64,000 bases of DNA. Source: PALSA-505 sp036267135. Its GTDB lineage: Bacteria; Actinomycetota; Actinomycetes; Streptosporangiales; Streptosporangiaceae. This document shows positions 1 to 8,514 of this stretch, piece by piece (position 1 is the first letter of the stretch; each line of letters begins with the position of its first letter). The position numbers and the translations under genes were made by a program. Below the pieces are notes generated by a model that saw only the letters and a program-made list of their open reading frames with translations, made no database searches and was not told the origin of the DNA. The DNA is taken from assembly GCA_036267135.1 (NCBI GenBank), contig DATAWQ010000160.1:6982-70981 (forward strand), given 5' to 3'.

Positions 1-497
1 TGCGGGCCGAGCTGCGGCTGGCGCCCGGGGCACGGACGCTGGTGCGGACGCTGGGCAGGCTCGGCTACCGGTGCGGCATTGTGAGCGGTGGCTTTCTTCA
101 GGTCATCGAGCCGCTGGCGGCCGAACTCGGCATCGACTACGTGGCCGCGAACACGCTGGAGATCCGGGCCGGGAAGCTGACCGGGCGGGTGTCCGGGCCG
201 GTCATCGACCGGGCCGCGAAGGCGGCCGCGCTGCGCCGGTTCGCCGGTCAGGCCGGCGTCCCGGTCAGCCAGGCGATCGCGGTGGGCGACGGCGCCAACG
301 ACCTGGACATGATCGCCGCGGCGGGCCTCGGTGTCGCGTTCAACGCCAAGCAGGTGGTCAAGGACGCGGCCGACGCCGCGGTGAGCGTGCCTTACCTGGA
401 CTCGATCCTGTACCTGCTCGGCATCTCCCGCGAGGACGTGGAGGCCGCGGACGCCCTCGACGTGATAACGGAAGACCTGATGTCAGGGCGCGGCTGA
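1..497 (+). CDS. serB: Phosphoserine phosphatase SerB, C-terminal part (truncated by window start)
   Basis: This is the 3' part of a gene that begins before the window. It encodes the end of an HAD-superfamily phosphatase that releases phosphate from phosphoserine in the last step of serine synthesis, in the cytosol. Visible features are the SerB-like segment GIVSGGF (HAD motif II region), a conserved lysine region (DRAAKAAALRRFA) and HAD motif III/IV as AVGDGANDLDMIAAAG, followed by GVAFNAK. This run of motifs is typical of SerB. The N-terminal DxDxT nucleophile and any ACT domain lie outside the window. The last 15 bases overlap the 3' end of the convergent SixA-like gene. Other HAD-IB phosphatases are possible but fit less well. 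Confidence 0.88.
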   Translation, partial: RAELRLAPGARTLVRTLGRLGYRCGIVSGGFLQVIEPLAAELGIDYVAANTLEIRAGKLTGRVSGPVIDRAAKAAALRRFAGQAGVPVSQAIAVGDGANDLDMIAAAGLGVAFNAKQVVKDAADAAVSVPYLDSILYLLGISREDVEAADALDVITEDLMSGRG

Positions 498-974
498 GGC
501 CGGGGTCCACAGCGCGCGGGCCGCGCCCGCGCCCGGCACCAGCCGCGCCCAGCTACCGAGGTCGATGACCGCGATCGCGCAGGTGGGGAAGGCCAGGTCA
601 CCCTGGCCGGTGAGGACCGACGCGACCTCCTGCGACGTGGGGTTGTGCCCGACGACCATCAGGGTGGTCACACCGTCCGGCGTCGCGCCGACCAGGTCGA
701 GCGTGAAGTCCTCGGTGGCGTCGTAGAGCTGTGGCTCGTACCAGACCTCGATCTCATGCCCATCGGCCAGCGTGGCCGCCAGCTCCGTCCAGGTCTGCTC
801 GGCCCGTCGTGCGGACGAGCACAGCACCAGGTCGGGGACGAGGCCTTGGCCGCGCAGCCATCGGCCGCCCTGGGCGGCGTCGCGGCGGCCACGTCCGGTC
901 AGCGGGCGGTTGAAGTCCTCGTACCCCGCCTTGTGCGTGGCCTTGGCGTGCCGCACCACGATGAGCCGCTTCAT
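483..974 (-). CDS. SixA-like phosphohistidine phosphatase (histidine phosphatase family)
   Basis: A 163-residue cytosolic member of the histidine phosphatase (phosphoglycerate-mutase-like) superfamily, short like SixA. The N-terminal VVRHAKA carries the catalytic RHA motif, whose His is phosphorylated during catalysis. The second catalytic His is in VVGHNPT near residue 110. The region DLVLCSSARRAEQTW contains the usual conserved Ser/Arg. By family, SixA removes phosphate from phosphohistidine in phosphorelay or PTS proteins; the substrate here cannot be read from sequence. The ATG at 974 is preceded by GAGGAGG on the minus strand (979-985), which supports the start. It lies downstream of hppA on the same strand but is separated from it by a 46-bp palindrome, and converges on serB with a 15-base overlap. 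Confidence 0.85.
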   Translation of the reverse strand: MKRLIVVRHAKATHKAGYEDFNRPLTGRGRRDAAQGGRWLRGQGLVPDLVLCSSARRAEQTWTELAATLADGHEIEVWYEPQLYDATEDFTLDLVGATPDGVTTLMVVGHNPTSQEVASVLTGQGDLAFPTCAIAVIDLGSWARLVPGAGAARALWTPASAAP

Positions 975-991
975 GCCGCCTCCTCATAAAC

Positions 992-1037
992 ATGAGGAAG
1001 GATTCTGGTCGCGGCCGCGACCAGAATCCTTCCTCAT
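992..1037. terminator. Perfect 46-bp palindrome, probable transcription terminator of hppA
   Basis: Every base from 992 to 1037 is matched by its partner: ATGAGGAAGGATTCTGGTCG on the left arm is mirrored exactly on the right, around a GCGGCCGC centre. As RNA this is a hairpin of about 21 bp. It lies 25 bases past the hppA stop and just upstream of the SixA-like gene's ribosome binding site. There is no clear U-tract, which is common for actinobacterial terminators. A protein-binding or cruciform role is also possible. Confidence 0.75.
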
Positions 1038-1062
1038 CAAGCAGCCGGCGTGGCCGCCTGGA

Positions 1063-3378
1063 TCAGGTGGCCGCCGGTGTTGGGGTCTCGGCGGGGGCCG
1101 ACGGGCCGGGGGTGGACGGCGTGTCGGTGATCTGGCTGGCCGAGCGGCGCTTGGAGATGACGATGGCGGCCACGATGACGATCACCGCGCCGATGGACAC
1201 CCCGGCGCGCAGCCCGTCGTTGTGGCTGTAGGTCACCACGCTGGGCGCGATCAGCAGCGCGACCAGGTTCATCACCTTGATCAGCGGGTTGATGGCCGGG
1301 CCCGCGGTGTCCTTGAACGGGTCACCCACGGTGTCGCCGATGATCGTGGCCTCGTGCGCCGGTGAGCCCTTGCCACCGTGGTTGCCGTCCTCGACCAGCT
1401 TCTTCGCGTTGTCCCAGGCGCCACCGGAGTTGGCCAGGAACACCGCCATCAGGACGCCGGCCGCGATCGCGCCGGCCAGGAAGGAGCCGAGCGGGGCGTA
1501 GCCGAGCCCGAAGCCGATCGCGATCGGGGTGAGAAGCGCCAGCAGACCCGGGGTGGCCAGCTCACGCAGCGAGTCCGCGGTGCAGATGTCCACCACCCGG
1601 CCGTACTCGGGCTTCTCGGTGAAGTTCATGATCCCGGGGTGGTTGCGGAACTGCTCCCGCACCTCGAACACGACCCGCTGCGCAGCCCGGCCCACGGCCA
1701 TGATCAGCAGGCCGGAGAACATGAACACCACCGCAGCGCCCACGATGACCCCGACCAGCACGTTCGGCTTGTCCACCGACAGGCTGAACGTGCCCGCGGA
1801 CTTGCCGAGCGCGGTCTCCACCTGGGTGCGGAACGAGCCGAACAGCGCGGTCGCCGCCAGCACGGCGGTCGCGATCGCGATGCCCTTGGTGATCGCCTTG
1901 GTGGTGTTGCCGATCGCGTCCAGCTGGGTCAGCGTCTGCGCGGGCTCGCCCTCGAACTCACCCGACATCTCCGCGACGCCCTGTGCGTTGTCGGTGACCG
2001 GGCCGAACGAGTCCATGGACACGATCACGCCGACCGTGGTGAGCAGGCCGGTGCCGGCCAGCGCCACCGCGAACAGCGCGATGGTGGCGTTGCCGGTGCC
2101 GAGCAGGAACGCGCCGAAGACCGCGGCGCCGATCAGCAGCGCCGAGTAGACCGCGGACTCCAGGCCGATCGAGATGCCGGACAGGATGACGGTGGCCGCA
2201 CCGGTGGCCGAGCTCTCGCCGATCTCCTTGACCGGCTTGCGGTTGGTCTCGGTGAAGTACCCGGTCAGCAACTGGATGGCACTGGCCAGCACCAGGCCGA
2301 TGAGCACCGCGCCGATCGCCAGCCACCGCGGGCTGCCACCGTGGCTCAAGATCGCGTGGTCGGTGACGCCCTTGAGCCCGCTGAAGTGGGCGGGCAGGTA
2401 GGTGAACGAGGCGATCGCGACCAGGATGGCGGAAATCACGGCTGACACGAAGAAGCCGCGGTTGATGGCGGTCATGCCGCTGCGGTCACCGCTGCGCGGC
2501 CTGACCACGAAGATGCCGATCACCGCGGTGATCACGCCGATCATGGGCACGATCAGCGGGAAGACCAGGCCGTCGTTGCCGAACGCGACCTTGCCCAGGA
2601 TCAGCGAGGCCACCAGCATGACCGAGTAGGACTCGAACAGGTCGGCCGCCATGCCCGCGCAGTCGCCCACGTTGTCGCCCACGTTGTCGGCGATCGTGGC
2701 CGCGTTGCGCGGGTCGTCCTCGGGGATGTTCTTCTCCACCTTGCCGACCAGGTCCGCGCCCACGTCCGCGGCCTTGGTGTAGATGCCGCCGCCGACACGC
2801 ATGAACATCGCCAGCAGGGCCGCGCCCAAGCCGAAACCCTCCAGCACGTTCGGCGCGTTCGACTTGTAGATGAGCACCACCATCGCGGCGCCGAAGAGGC
2901 CCAGGCCGACGGTGAACATGCCGGCCACGCCGCCGCAGCGGAACGCGATGCGCATCGCCCGCTGCGCGCCGCTCTCCTTGGCCGCGGCCGCCACCCGGAC
3001 GTTGCCACGCACGCACAGCGACATTCCGGTGAACCCGGTGAGCCCCGAGAACAAGGCACCAACCAGGAAAAATGCGCTACGGCCCCAGCGCACGCCGGTG
3101 CCGTCGGCAGGCAACAGCAGCAGCACGAAGAAGATCAGCACCACGAAGACGCTAAGCGTCCTGAACTGACGCTTCAGATAGGCGGCGGCGCCCTCCTGGA
3201 CGGCGCGCGATATCTCCTGCATCTTCGGGCTGCCCTGGCTCGCGGCGAGAACTTCCCGCACCAGCAAGCCAGCCACGCCCAGCGCCAGCAGGGCGACCAC
3301 CGCGACGACGACCACCCAGGTGAGGTTGGTGCCGTGCAGAGTCACCCCCGCGGACGCAGCGAGGTTGTGCCTGAACAT
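1063..3378 (-). CDS. hppA: K+-independent proton-pumping membrane pyrophosphatase
   Basis: A 771-residue polytopic membrane protein that couples pyrophosphate hydrolysis to proton export. The pyrophosphate-binding motif DVGADLVGK is present, followed by acidic motifs (EDDPRN, DNVGDNVGDCAGM) and a second acidic set (GDTVGDPFKDTAGPA) near the C-terminus. The subfamily-determining segment reads GNTTKAITKG; Lys and Thr at these sites mark the K+-independent class, whereas K+-dependent enzymes have Ala there. I chose the ATG at 3378 (MFRHNLAASAG) because AAGGAGGA sits just upstream on the minus strand (3382-3389); an in-frame GTG at 3462 would add 28 non-membrane residues. It follows the bldG pair on the same strand, the order I recall from Streptomyces. 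Confidence 0.97.
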   Translation of the reverse strand: MFRHNLAASAGVTLHGTNLTWVVVVAVVALLALGVAGLLVREVLAASQGSPKMQEISRAVQEGAAAYLKRQFRTLSVFVVLIFFVLLLLPADGTGVRWGRSAFFLVGALFSGLTGFTGMSLCVRGNVRVAAAAKESGAQRAMRIAFRCGGVAGMFTVGLGLFGAAMVVLIYKSNAPNVLEGFGLGAALLAMFMRVGGGIYTKAADVGADLVGKVEKNIPEDDPRNAATIADNVGDNVGDCAGMAADLFESYSVMLVASLILGKVAFGNDGLVFPLIVPMIGVITAVIGIFVVRPRSGDRSGMTAINRGFFVSAVISAILVAIASFTYLPAHFSGLKGVTDHAILSHGGSPRWLAIGAVLIGLVLASAIQLLTGYFTETNRKPVKEIGESSATGAATVILSGISIGLESAVYSALLIGAAVFGAFLLGTGNATIALFAVALAGTGLLTTVGVIVSMDSFGPVTDNAQGVAEMSGEFEGEPAQTLTQLDAIGNTTKAITKGIAIATAVLAATALFGSFRTQVETALGKSAGTFSLSVDKPNVLVGVIVGAAVVFMFSGLLIMAVGRAAQRVVFEVREQFRNHPGIMNFTEKPEYGRVVDICTADSLRELATPGLLALLTPIAIGFGLGYAPLGSFLAGAIAAGVLMAVFLANSGGAWDNAKKLVEDGNHGGKGSPAHEATIIGDTVGDPFKDTAGPAINPLIKVMNLVALLIAPSVVTYSHNDGLRAGVSIGAVIVIVAAIVISKRRSASQITDTPSTPGPSAPAETPTPAAT

Positions 3379-3618
3379 CCGTCCTCCTTGACTGGAGCGC
3401 AGAGGGATCCCGCACGCTGGCCGATCAGGGCCGGGGGAATCGCCGTGCGCCCGGGTGAGCACCCGGCAGACAGACGCCTAGGTGCCACAGGGCAGTGGCG
3501 GGAGTCTACGCAGGCCAACTCCAGCATGGTAATGCGAGGGCGATTCCTAACCGTACCGTGATCTTTTCGTTATCTAACGGACACCCGAAGGTGACAAAGA
3601 TCCGGGGCTGGGAACCGG

Positions 3619-4065
3619 TTAGGCCTGACCGGCCGACGACGGCCAGCTCATGGAGACGCTTATGCCCGCGGCGGTCCGGGAGATCTTCACGTCGTCGGCC
3701 AGTTCCGCGATCACGGCCAGACCGAGCCCGTCCTGCAGGCCGCCGTGGCCGTTGCCCGCCGCGGCGCCGGCCAGCTTGGCCGCTGCGGCGGCGGGCTCGG
3801 GAGGGGCCGGGTCGGCCGGGGCCGAGTCGGTCACGATGACCTCGAAACGGCCACCGGACGCGGTCAGCTCGATCTTGACCGGCTCGGCCGGGCAGTGCAG
3901 CCGGTGCGCCTCGACCGCCCGCGAGCAGGCTTCGCCCACGGCGAGGCGGACCTCGTCGAGCAGGGAATCTGCTACGCCGCTCCGCCGTGCGACGGCGACG
4001 GCGACCAGCCGCGCCGTCCGCACGTGCGCGGGCAGCGGAGTGAAAGCAACTTCTACCATTGCCAT
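3619..4065 (-). CDS. RsbW-like ATP-binding anti-sigma factor, partner of BldG (degenerate Bergerat fold)
   Basis: A 148-residue protein of the GHKL/HATPase_c anti-sigma kinase family, encoded 23 bases after bldG. By position it is the homologue of the Streptomyces anti-sigma gene that follows bldG. Such proteins bind a sigma factor and are released by the unphosphorylated antagonist. The fold is recognisable from LDEVRLAVGEACSRAVEAHR (N-box helix) and GLGLAVIAELADDVKI (ATP-lid region). Key residues look degraded: the N-box Asn of RsbW-type kinases (EACTNA) is replaced, reading EACSRA, and the DxG of the G1 box reads DSA. An Ala/Pro insert (about residues 83-105) separates the two motifs. The ATG at 4065 or the one two codons later could be used. 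It may bind its partner without efficient kinase activity. Confidence 0.82.
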   Translation of the reverse strand: MAMVEVAFTPLPAHVRTARLVAVAVARRSGVADSLLDEVRLAVGEACSRAVEAHRLHCPAEPVKIELTASGGRFEVIVTDSAPADPAPPEPAAAAAKLAGAAAGNGHGGLQDGLGLAVIAELADDVKISRTAAGISVSMSWPSSAGQA

Positions 4066-4088
4066 CTCGTGGCAGCCGAATCCGGCCG

Positions 4089-4439
4089 CTACTTCTCCGA
4101 CTTCCTGGCCTTGATGGCTTCCTCGACCGTGTCGTGGATGCCGAAGACCTTGGTCAGGCCGGTGATGCGGAAGATCTTGAGTATCCGCTCCTGACGGCAG
4201 ACCAGGTCCAGTGAGCCGTCGTGGGCGCGGACCCGCTTGAGCCCGCCCACCAGGACGCCGAGGCCGGTCGAGTCGAGGAACTCCACCTTCTCCATGTTCA
4301 CGACGAGCTGGTAGTCGCCCTTGTTAACCAGGTCGATCAGAAGCTCACGCAGCCTGGGCGCGGTGTAAACGTCGATCTCACCCTCTACGTCGACGACCCT
4401 GATGCCGTCCTTCAAGTGGTCATCCAGCTTCAGATCCAC
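4089..4439 (-). CDS. bldG: BldG-type anti-sigma factor antagonist (STAS domain)
   Basis: A 116-residue single STAS-domain protein. It matches what I know of Streptomyces BldG closely, including the runs EIDVYTAPRLRE, FLDSTGLGVLVGGLKRVRAH and QERILKIFRITGLTKVFGIH. Ser57 in DSTGLG is the site phosphorylated in this family; the unphosphorylated form binds the anti-sigma factor and frees the sigma factor. In Streptomyces, BldG is needed for aerial growth and antibiotic production. The GTG start at 4439 is preceded by GGAGGATTT on the minus strand (4440-4448). It is first in the order bldG, anti-sigma gene, hppA, and is divergent from a helicase. A protein this similar probably has the same developmental or stress role, but that is inference. 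Confidence 0.93.
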   Translation of the reverse strand: MDLKLDDHLKDGIRVVDVEGEIDVYTAPRLRELLIDLVNKGDYQLVVNMEKVEFLDSTGLGVLVGGLKRVRAHDGSLDLVCRQERILKIFRITGLTKVFGIHDTVEEAIKARKSEK

Positions 4440-4519
4440 AAATCCTCCACGCCATGCAATCGTCGCCTAATCAAACCGACCGGTGCGGTGCCAGCCCGCG
4501 AGGGGCCAGCCTGTGCGGG

Positions 4520-4538
4520 CCAGCCCATGGTGGGCTGG
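4520..4538. promoter_or_regulatory. Inverted repeat in the bldG/helicase divergent intergenic region
   Basis: CCAGCCCA, a 3-base centre (TGG) and TGGGCTGG form a perfect 8-bp inverted repeat. It lies 80 bases upstream of the bldG start and about 130 bases before the helicase start, inside the 227-base divergent gap. It could be an operator or a hairpin in either leader; nothing more can be supported. Confidence 0.4.
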
Positions 4539-4666
4539 TCCGTGCTGAGCGTCCGCATCCGGCCAGCGAGCTTATCCCGTCGGGCACTCAACCACGCTCC
4601 GATGTCATGCTTACACGAATCCGTGCTTGCCGGGAGTCATTGTCAGGCATGGCAGACTGAAATTCG

Positions 4667-7183
4667 ATGCCCATGGCTACCCCCACCACAGCCGAAGACC
4701 CCCCGGGCGGGCCGCCCCGGCCCGCTTCCGCGGGTCCCGTACCCATGCCCGCCGGCCCCGTGCTTGGTGACACCGTGCTTGGTGACACCGTGCTGGCGAC
4801 CGCGCGGATCCTGCGTGAAGGCACCCGGGATGGATGCGTGACCCACATCCAGCGTATTCCCGGCCGGCCTGGCCGGGCGGCCCGCTGGCCGGACTGGGTG
4901 CCGTCCGAGCTGCGGGAGCGGTTCGGCCGGGCCGGGATCACCGAGCCGTGGGAGCACCAGGTGGCCGCCGCCGAGCACGCCAGGGCCGGCCGGAACGTGA
5001 TTGTGTCCACCCCGGCGGCGTCGGGCAAGTCGCTCGGCTACCTGATGCCCGCGCTCACCGCCGTGCTGGACGGGGGGACGGTGCTCTATCTCACCCCCAC
5101 CAAGGCGCTCGCCGCCGATCAGCTCCGGACGATCCGCGCGCTGCGGGTGCCCGGGGTGCGGGCCGCCGTCCTGGACGGCGACACCCCGTCGGCGGGCCGG
5201 AGCTGGGCCAGGGCGAACGCGAACTACCTGCTGACCACGCCGGACACGCTGCACCTGGCGCTGCTGCCCGGGCACACCCGCTGGGCCAGGTTCCTGTCCA
5301 GGCTGAGTTATGTGATCGTGGACGAGTGCCACGGATACCGGGGGGTGTTCGGCTCGCACGTGGCCCAGGTGCTGCGCCGGCTGCGCCGGATCACCGCCTA
5401 CTACGCCGACGGCCGGGCCGCTATGGCCAGGTCGGCCCGGCGCGGCCGGTCGCGGGGGAAAGGCGCCGCTCATCTGGGCGCCAGGCCGCCCCGCTCCCGT
5501 CCCTGGCGGGCCGGGGGTGGCGAGGGCACCCCGGTGTTCATCCTGGCCTCGGCCACGGTGGCCGGGCCGGTCAGGTGCGCGGCCCTGCTCACCGGGCTCG
5601 ACGCGGTGGCGGTGGACGCCGACGCGGACGCCGCGCCGCGCGGGCCGGTCACGTTCGCGCTCTGGGAGCCGCCGCTGACCAGGCTGCGGGGCGAGAACGG
5701 CGCCAGGCTGCGCCGGCCGGCCACCACCGAGGCGGCCCGCCTGCTGTCGGATCTGGTGACGCAGAACCTGACCACCGTGGCCTTCGTGCGGTCCCGGCGA
5801 GCCGCCGAGGCGGTGGCCATGACCGCCCGGCGCACCCTGGCCGACGCGGGCGACGCCGGCCTGGCCGAGCGGGTGGCGGCCTACCGGTCGGGTTACCTGC
5901 CCGAGGATCGCCGCCAGCTCGAGGACGAGCTGCGCTCGGGCAGGCTGGCCGGGATGGCGGCCACCACCGCCCTCGAACTCGGCGTCAACATCTGCGGTCT
6001 CGACGCCGTGCTGATCGCCGGCTGGCCGGGCACCAGGGCCTCGCTGTGGCAGCAGGCCGGGCGGGCCGGCCGGACCGGCGGCGACGCCCTGGCCGTGCTC
6101 ATCGCCAGGGCCGACCCACTGGACACCTACCTGGTGCATCATCCGGAGGCGATATTCGGCCATCCGGTCGAGGCGACCGTGCTCGACCCTGGCAACCCCT
6201 ACGTGCTCGCGCCGCACCTGTGCTCGGCGGCCGCCGAGCTGCCGCTCACAGCGGCCGACCTGGCCCTGTTCGGGCCGGAGGCCGCCGAGGTGGCGGCGGG
6301 ACTGTGCGCGCGTGGCCTGCTGCGCACCCGCGGCGGCGGCTGGTACCTGTCCGGCCGGGGGCGGGAACTGACCCGGACCGGCCTGCGCGGCTCCGGCCGG
6401 GCACCGGTGCAGATCGTCGAGGCGAGCACGGGCCGGCTGATCGGCACCGTGGACGAGCCGTCGGCACACGTGCTGGCCCACACCGGCGCCGTCTACCAGC
6501 ACCAGGCGCAGACCTACCTGGTGCGCAGGCTGGATCTCGCGGACGAGGCGGCGCTGGTGGACGCCGCCGATCCCGGCTACGCCACCTCGGCGCGCGAGCT
6601 CACCGAGATCGAGGTGACGGGCGAGCTGAGCCGGACGGCGTGGGGCGAGGCCACCGTGCACTTCGGCGACGTCCGGGTGACCAGGCAGGTGACCTCGTTC
6701 GTCAAGCGGCGCCTGGACACCGGCCTGGTGATCGGCGAGGAAGCCCTGGACCTGCCGCCCCGCACGCTGCCGACCAGGGCCGTGTGGTGGACGATCTCCC
6801 CCGGGCAGCGGGACACCCTGGCCGCCGCCGGCGTCGACCTGGCCGGCGCCGCGCACGCCGCCGAGCACGCCTCGATCGCCCTGCTCCCCCTCGTGGCGAG
6901 CTGTGACCGCTGGGACATCGGCGGCGTCTCCTTCGAGCTGAACCCGAGCACGGGCCGCCTCACCGTCTTCGTCTACGACGGCCACCCCGGCGGCGCCGGC
7001 TTCGCCGAGCGCGGCTACCAGGCGGCCAGGCAGTGGCTGCAGGCCACCGCCCAGGCGATCGCCTCCTGCGCCTGCGAGTCCGGCTGCCCCGCCTGCATCC
7101 AGTCCCCCAAATGCGGCAACGGCAACGAGCCCCTCTCCAAACCCGGCGCCCTCAAGCTCCTGTCCACCCTCCTCGCCGAGTAG
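4667..7183 (+). CDS. DEAD/DEAH-box helicase with C-terminal DUF1998 four-cysteine domain (MrfA/Hrq1-like)
   Basis: An 838-residue superfamily 2 ATP-dependent helicase. Motif I is STPAASGKS, motif II is VIVDECHGY (DECH box) and motif III is SATVAG. The second RecA domain contains TVAFVRSRRAAEA, ATTALELGVNI and the motif VI run QQAGRAGRTGGDALAV. The C-terminus carries the DUF1998 signature HPGGAGFAERGY and a zinc or metal-binding cysteine cluster (CACESGCPAC...C). MrfA and Hrq1 relatives unwind DNA 3' to 5' and act in repair of bulky lesions; that role is inferred here. ATG at 4667 or 4673 could be the start, and neither has a strong ribosome binding site. The N-terminus is low complexity and includes a 15-base tandem repeat (about 4758-4793). 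It is divergent from bldG. Confidence 0.92.
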   Translation: MPMATPTTAEDPPGGPPRPASAGPVPMPAGPVLGDTVLGDTVLATARILREGTRDGCVTHIQRIPGRPGRAARWPDWVPSELRERFGRAGITEPWEHQVAAAEHARAGRNVIVSTPAASGKSLGYLMPALTAVLDGGTVLYLTPTKALAADQLRTIRALRVPGVRAAVLDGDTPSAGRSWARANANYLLTTPDTLHLALLPGHTRWARFLSRLSYVIVDECHGYRGVFGSHVAQVLRRLRRITAYYADGRAAMARSARRGRSRGKGAAHLGARPPRSRPWRAGGGEGTPVFILASATVAGPVRCAALLTGLDAVAVDADADAAPRGPVTFALWEPPLTRLRGENGARLRRPATTEAARLLSDLVTQNLTTVAFVRSRRAAEAVAMTARRTLADAGDAGLAERVAAYRSGYLPEDRRQLEDELRSGRLAGMAATTALELGVNICGLDAVLIAGWPGTRASLWQQAGRAGRTGGDALAVLIARADPLDTYLVHHPEAIFGHPVEATVLDPGNPYVLAPHLCSAAAELPLTAADLALFGPEAAEVAAGLCARGLLRTRGGGWYLSGRGRELTRTGLRGSGRAPVQIVEASTGRLIGTVDEPSAHVLAHTGAVYQHQAQTYLVRRLDLADEAALVDAADPGYATSARELTEIEVTGELSRTAWGEATVHFGDVRVTRQVTSFVKRRLDTGLVIGEEALDLPPRTLPTRAVWWTISPGQRDTLAAAGVDLAGAAHAAEHASIALLPLVASCDRWDIGGVSFELNPSTGRLTVFVYDGHPGGAGFAERGYQAARQWLQATAQAIASCACESGCPACIQSPKCGNGNEPLSKPGALKLLSTLLAE

Positions 7184-7281
7184 CCCGCCAAGCCGACGGC
7201 AGCGCACAGGCGCAAACGGTCACAGACCAACCAAAACGCAAGCCAAAGCGGGGGGGTGTCGGCGAAGCCGACCAGAGGGTT

Positions 7282-7300
7282 CCGGGGGGTCGCCCCCCGG
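7282..7300 (+). terminator. Rho-independent-like terminator after the helicase gene
   Basis: CCGGGGGG, a TCG loop and CCCCCCGG form a perfect 8-bp all-GC stem about 100 bases after the helicase stop. No U-tract follows, as is common in actinobacteria. Confidence 0.6.
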
Positions 7301-7396
7301 GATAAATGGCCAAGCCTAAAACCAGTGCTTTAGCACAGGTTTAACCATTAGGCGGGCGGCCCCCGCCGGGGGGGAGAGCAGGGGCCGCCGTACGGC

Positions 7397-7420
7397 CCGG
7401 CTCTGGGGGGGTAGAGCCGG
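7397..7420. terminator. Hairpin upstream of the HAD-IB gene
   Basis: CCGGCTCT, an 8-base G-rich loop and AGAGCCGG form a perfect 8-bp stem about 100 bases before the HAD-IB gene. It may be a second terminator or a leader structure of the downstream gene. Confidence 0.4.
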
Positions 7421-7521
7421 TTCCGTTGCCCCCAACAGCCTACGTGCACGGCGGCTGTGTTACTAGTCAGTTACGCCGTGACATCACCTGCCGAGGGCAT
7501 CAGGACATATGCTGCCTGACC

Positions 7522-8271
7522 GTGGAGGGTCCCGTCGAGCGTTTGACCCCGGCCGTCGCCGCCTTTTTCGATCTCGATAAAACGGTCATGTCGAAGTCGA
7601 GCACACTGGCTTTCGGTCGTCCTTTTTACCGACATGGGCTTATCAGCCGTGCGGATGCGCTGCGCAGCGTGGCTTGCCAGCTCGTATTCCGGGTGGCCGG
7701 AGCCAATCACGGCCAGATGGAGTGGATCAAGGAGTGGGTGAGCGACCTGTGCCGCGGCTGGCCGGTGGACCGGGTCACCGCCATCGTGGCCCACTACCTT
7801 GACGAGCTCATACTGCCTCACGTGTACGCGGAGGCGCGGGCCCTGATCGCCGCGCACCGGGAGGCGGGCCAGGACGTGATCATCGTGAGCACGTCAGGGC
7901 ACGAGGTGGTGGATCCCATCGCCAGGCTGCTCGGCGCGGACAGCGTCATCGCCACCCGCATGCAGGTGGCGGGCGGCCGCTACACGGGCGTGCTGGAGTT
8001 CTACGCCTACGGCGAGGCCAAGGCCAGCCGGGTGCGGGAACTGGCCGCCGAGCGCGGTTACCGGCTGCAGGACTGCTACGCCTACAGCGACTCGGTGACC
8101 GACCTGCCGCTGCTGCAGGCCGTCGGGCACCCGTACGCGGTGAACCCGGACCGGAGCCTGCGGCGGATCGCCACCGAACGTGGCTGGCCGGTTCTCCAGT
8201 TCACGTCACATGCGCCCGGACCGGAGCCACGACGCGGCGAATCCCCAGTTAAGGGACATGCCGCCAGGTGA
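7522..8271 (+). CDS. HAD-IB family phosphatase (SerB/CicA-like)
   Basis: About 249 residues from the GTG at 7522. HAD motif I is FFDLDKTVMSKS, where DxDKT holds the nucleophile and general acid. Motif II is VIIVSTSGHEVV, and motif III/IV is CYAYSDSVTDLPLLQAVGHPYAVNPD. This pattern is that of the HAD-IB hydrolases annotated as SerB-like or CicA, which in actinobacteria lie close to this helicase/EphE neighbourhood (Rv3661 in M. tuberculosis is the analogue I have in mind). The substrate is unknown; small phosphomonoesters or lysophospholipids are possible. The start is uncertain because no clear ribosome binding site precedes GTG 7522. The C-terminal 20 residues are polar and probably disordered. 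Confidence 0.85.
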   Translation: MEGPVERLTPAVAAFFDLDKTVMSKSSTLAFGRPFYRHGLISRADALRSVACQLVFRVAGANHGQMEWIKEWVSDLCRGWPVDRVTAIVAHYLDELILPHVYAEARALIAAHREAGQDVIIVSTSGHEVVDPIARLLGADSVIATRMQVAGGRYTGVLEFYAYGEAKASRVRELAAERGYRLQDCYAYSDSVTDLPLLQAVGHPYAVNPDRSLRRIATERGWPVLQFTSHAPGPEPRRGESPVKGHAAR

Positions 8272-8409
8272 GTCGGCCGATATTACAAATCGATCACGCC
8301 CAGGTCTTTTCAAGTTCGCCAATTCGTCGTAGAAAGGAGTCACGGACCCAGGACGTCCGGGCACGGCAACCGGGCACCCACGCGCGACCAGCCGCGGGAG
8401 GCGTGTCGA

Positions 8410-8480
8410 GATAGGCCAGGTCAGCACCATGGTGCGCGCACGGGTGCACCGCTGATCACCTATCCGACAAAGAAAAGGTG
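8410..8480 (+). ncRNA. Candidate structured RNA or attenuator
   Basis: GATAGG (8410-8415) pairs with CCTATC (8459-8464), and GGTCAGC (8419-8425) pairs with GCTGATC (8451-8457, one G-U). They enclose a third hairpin (GGTGC with GCACC). The downstream AGGTG (8476-8480) could instead pair with CACCT (8457-8461), breaking the outer stem. Mutually exclusive helices upstream of a terminator-like hairpin resemble a riboswitch or attenuator. I cannot assign it to a known class. Confidence 0.35.
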
Positions 8481-8514
8481 CACGCTTGGTAACCCGGTAT
8501 GACGTGGTAAGCGG

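Larger units (their letters stand above)
7184..7521. other. Intergenic region rich in hairpins, no gene seen
   Basis: These 338 bases between the helicase and the HAD gene contain no convincing reading frame. They hold G/C homopolymer runs, a strong terminator-like hairpin (7282-7300), a short hairpin GTGC-TTTA-GCAC near 7327-7338 and another 8-bp hairpin (7397-7420). An in-frame TTG at 7426 would extend the next gene by 32 unusual residues and is not favoured. Confidence 0.6.

Noticed and set aside
4643..7207. Very long minus-strand open frame opposite the helicase
   Set aside because: It is Gly/Arg/Pro-rich without domain motifs, while the plus strand carries every helicase motif. High-GC DNA gives such antisense frames by chance.
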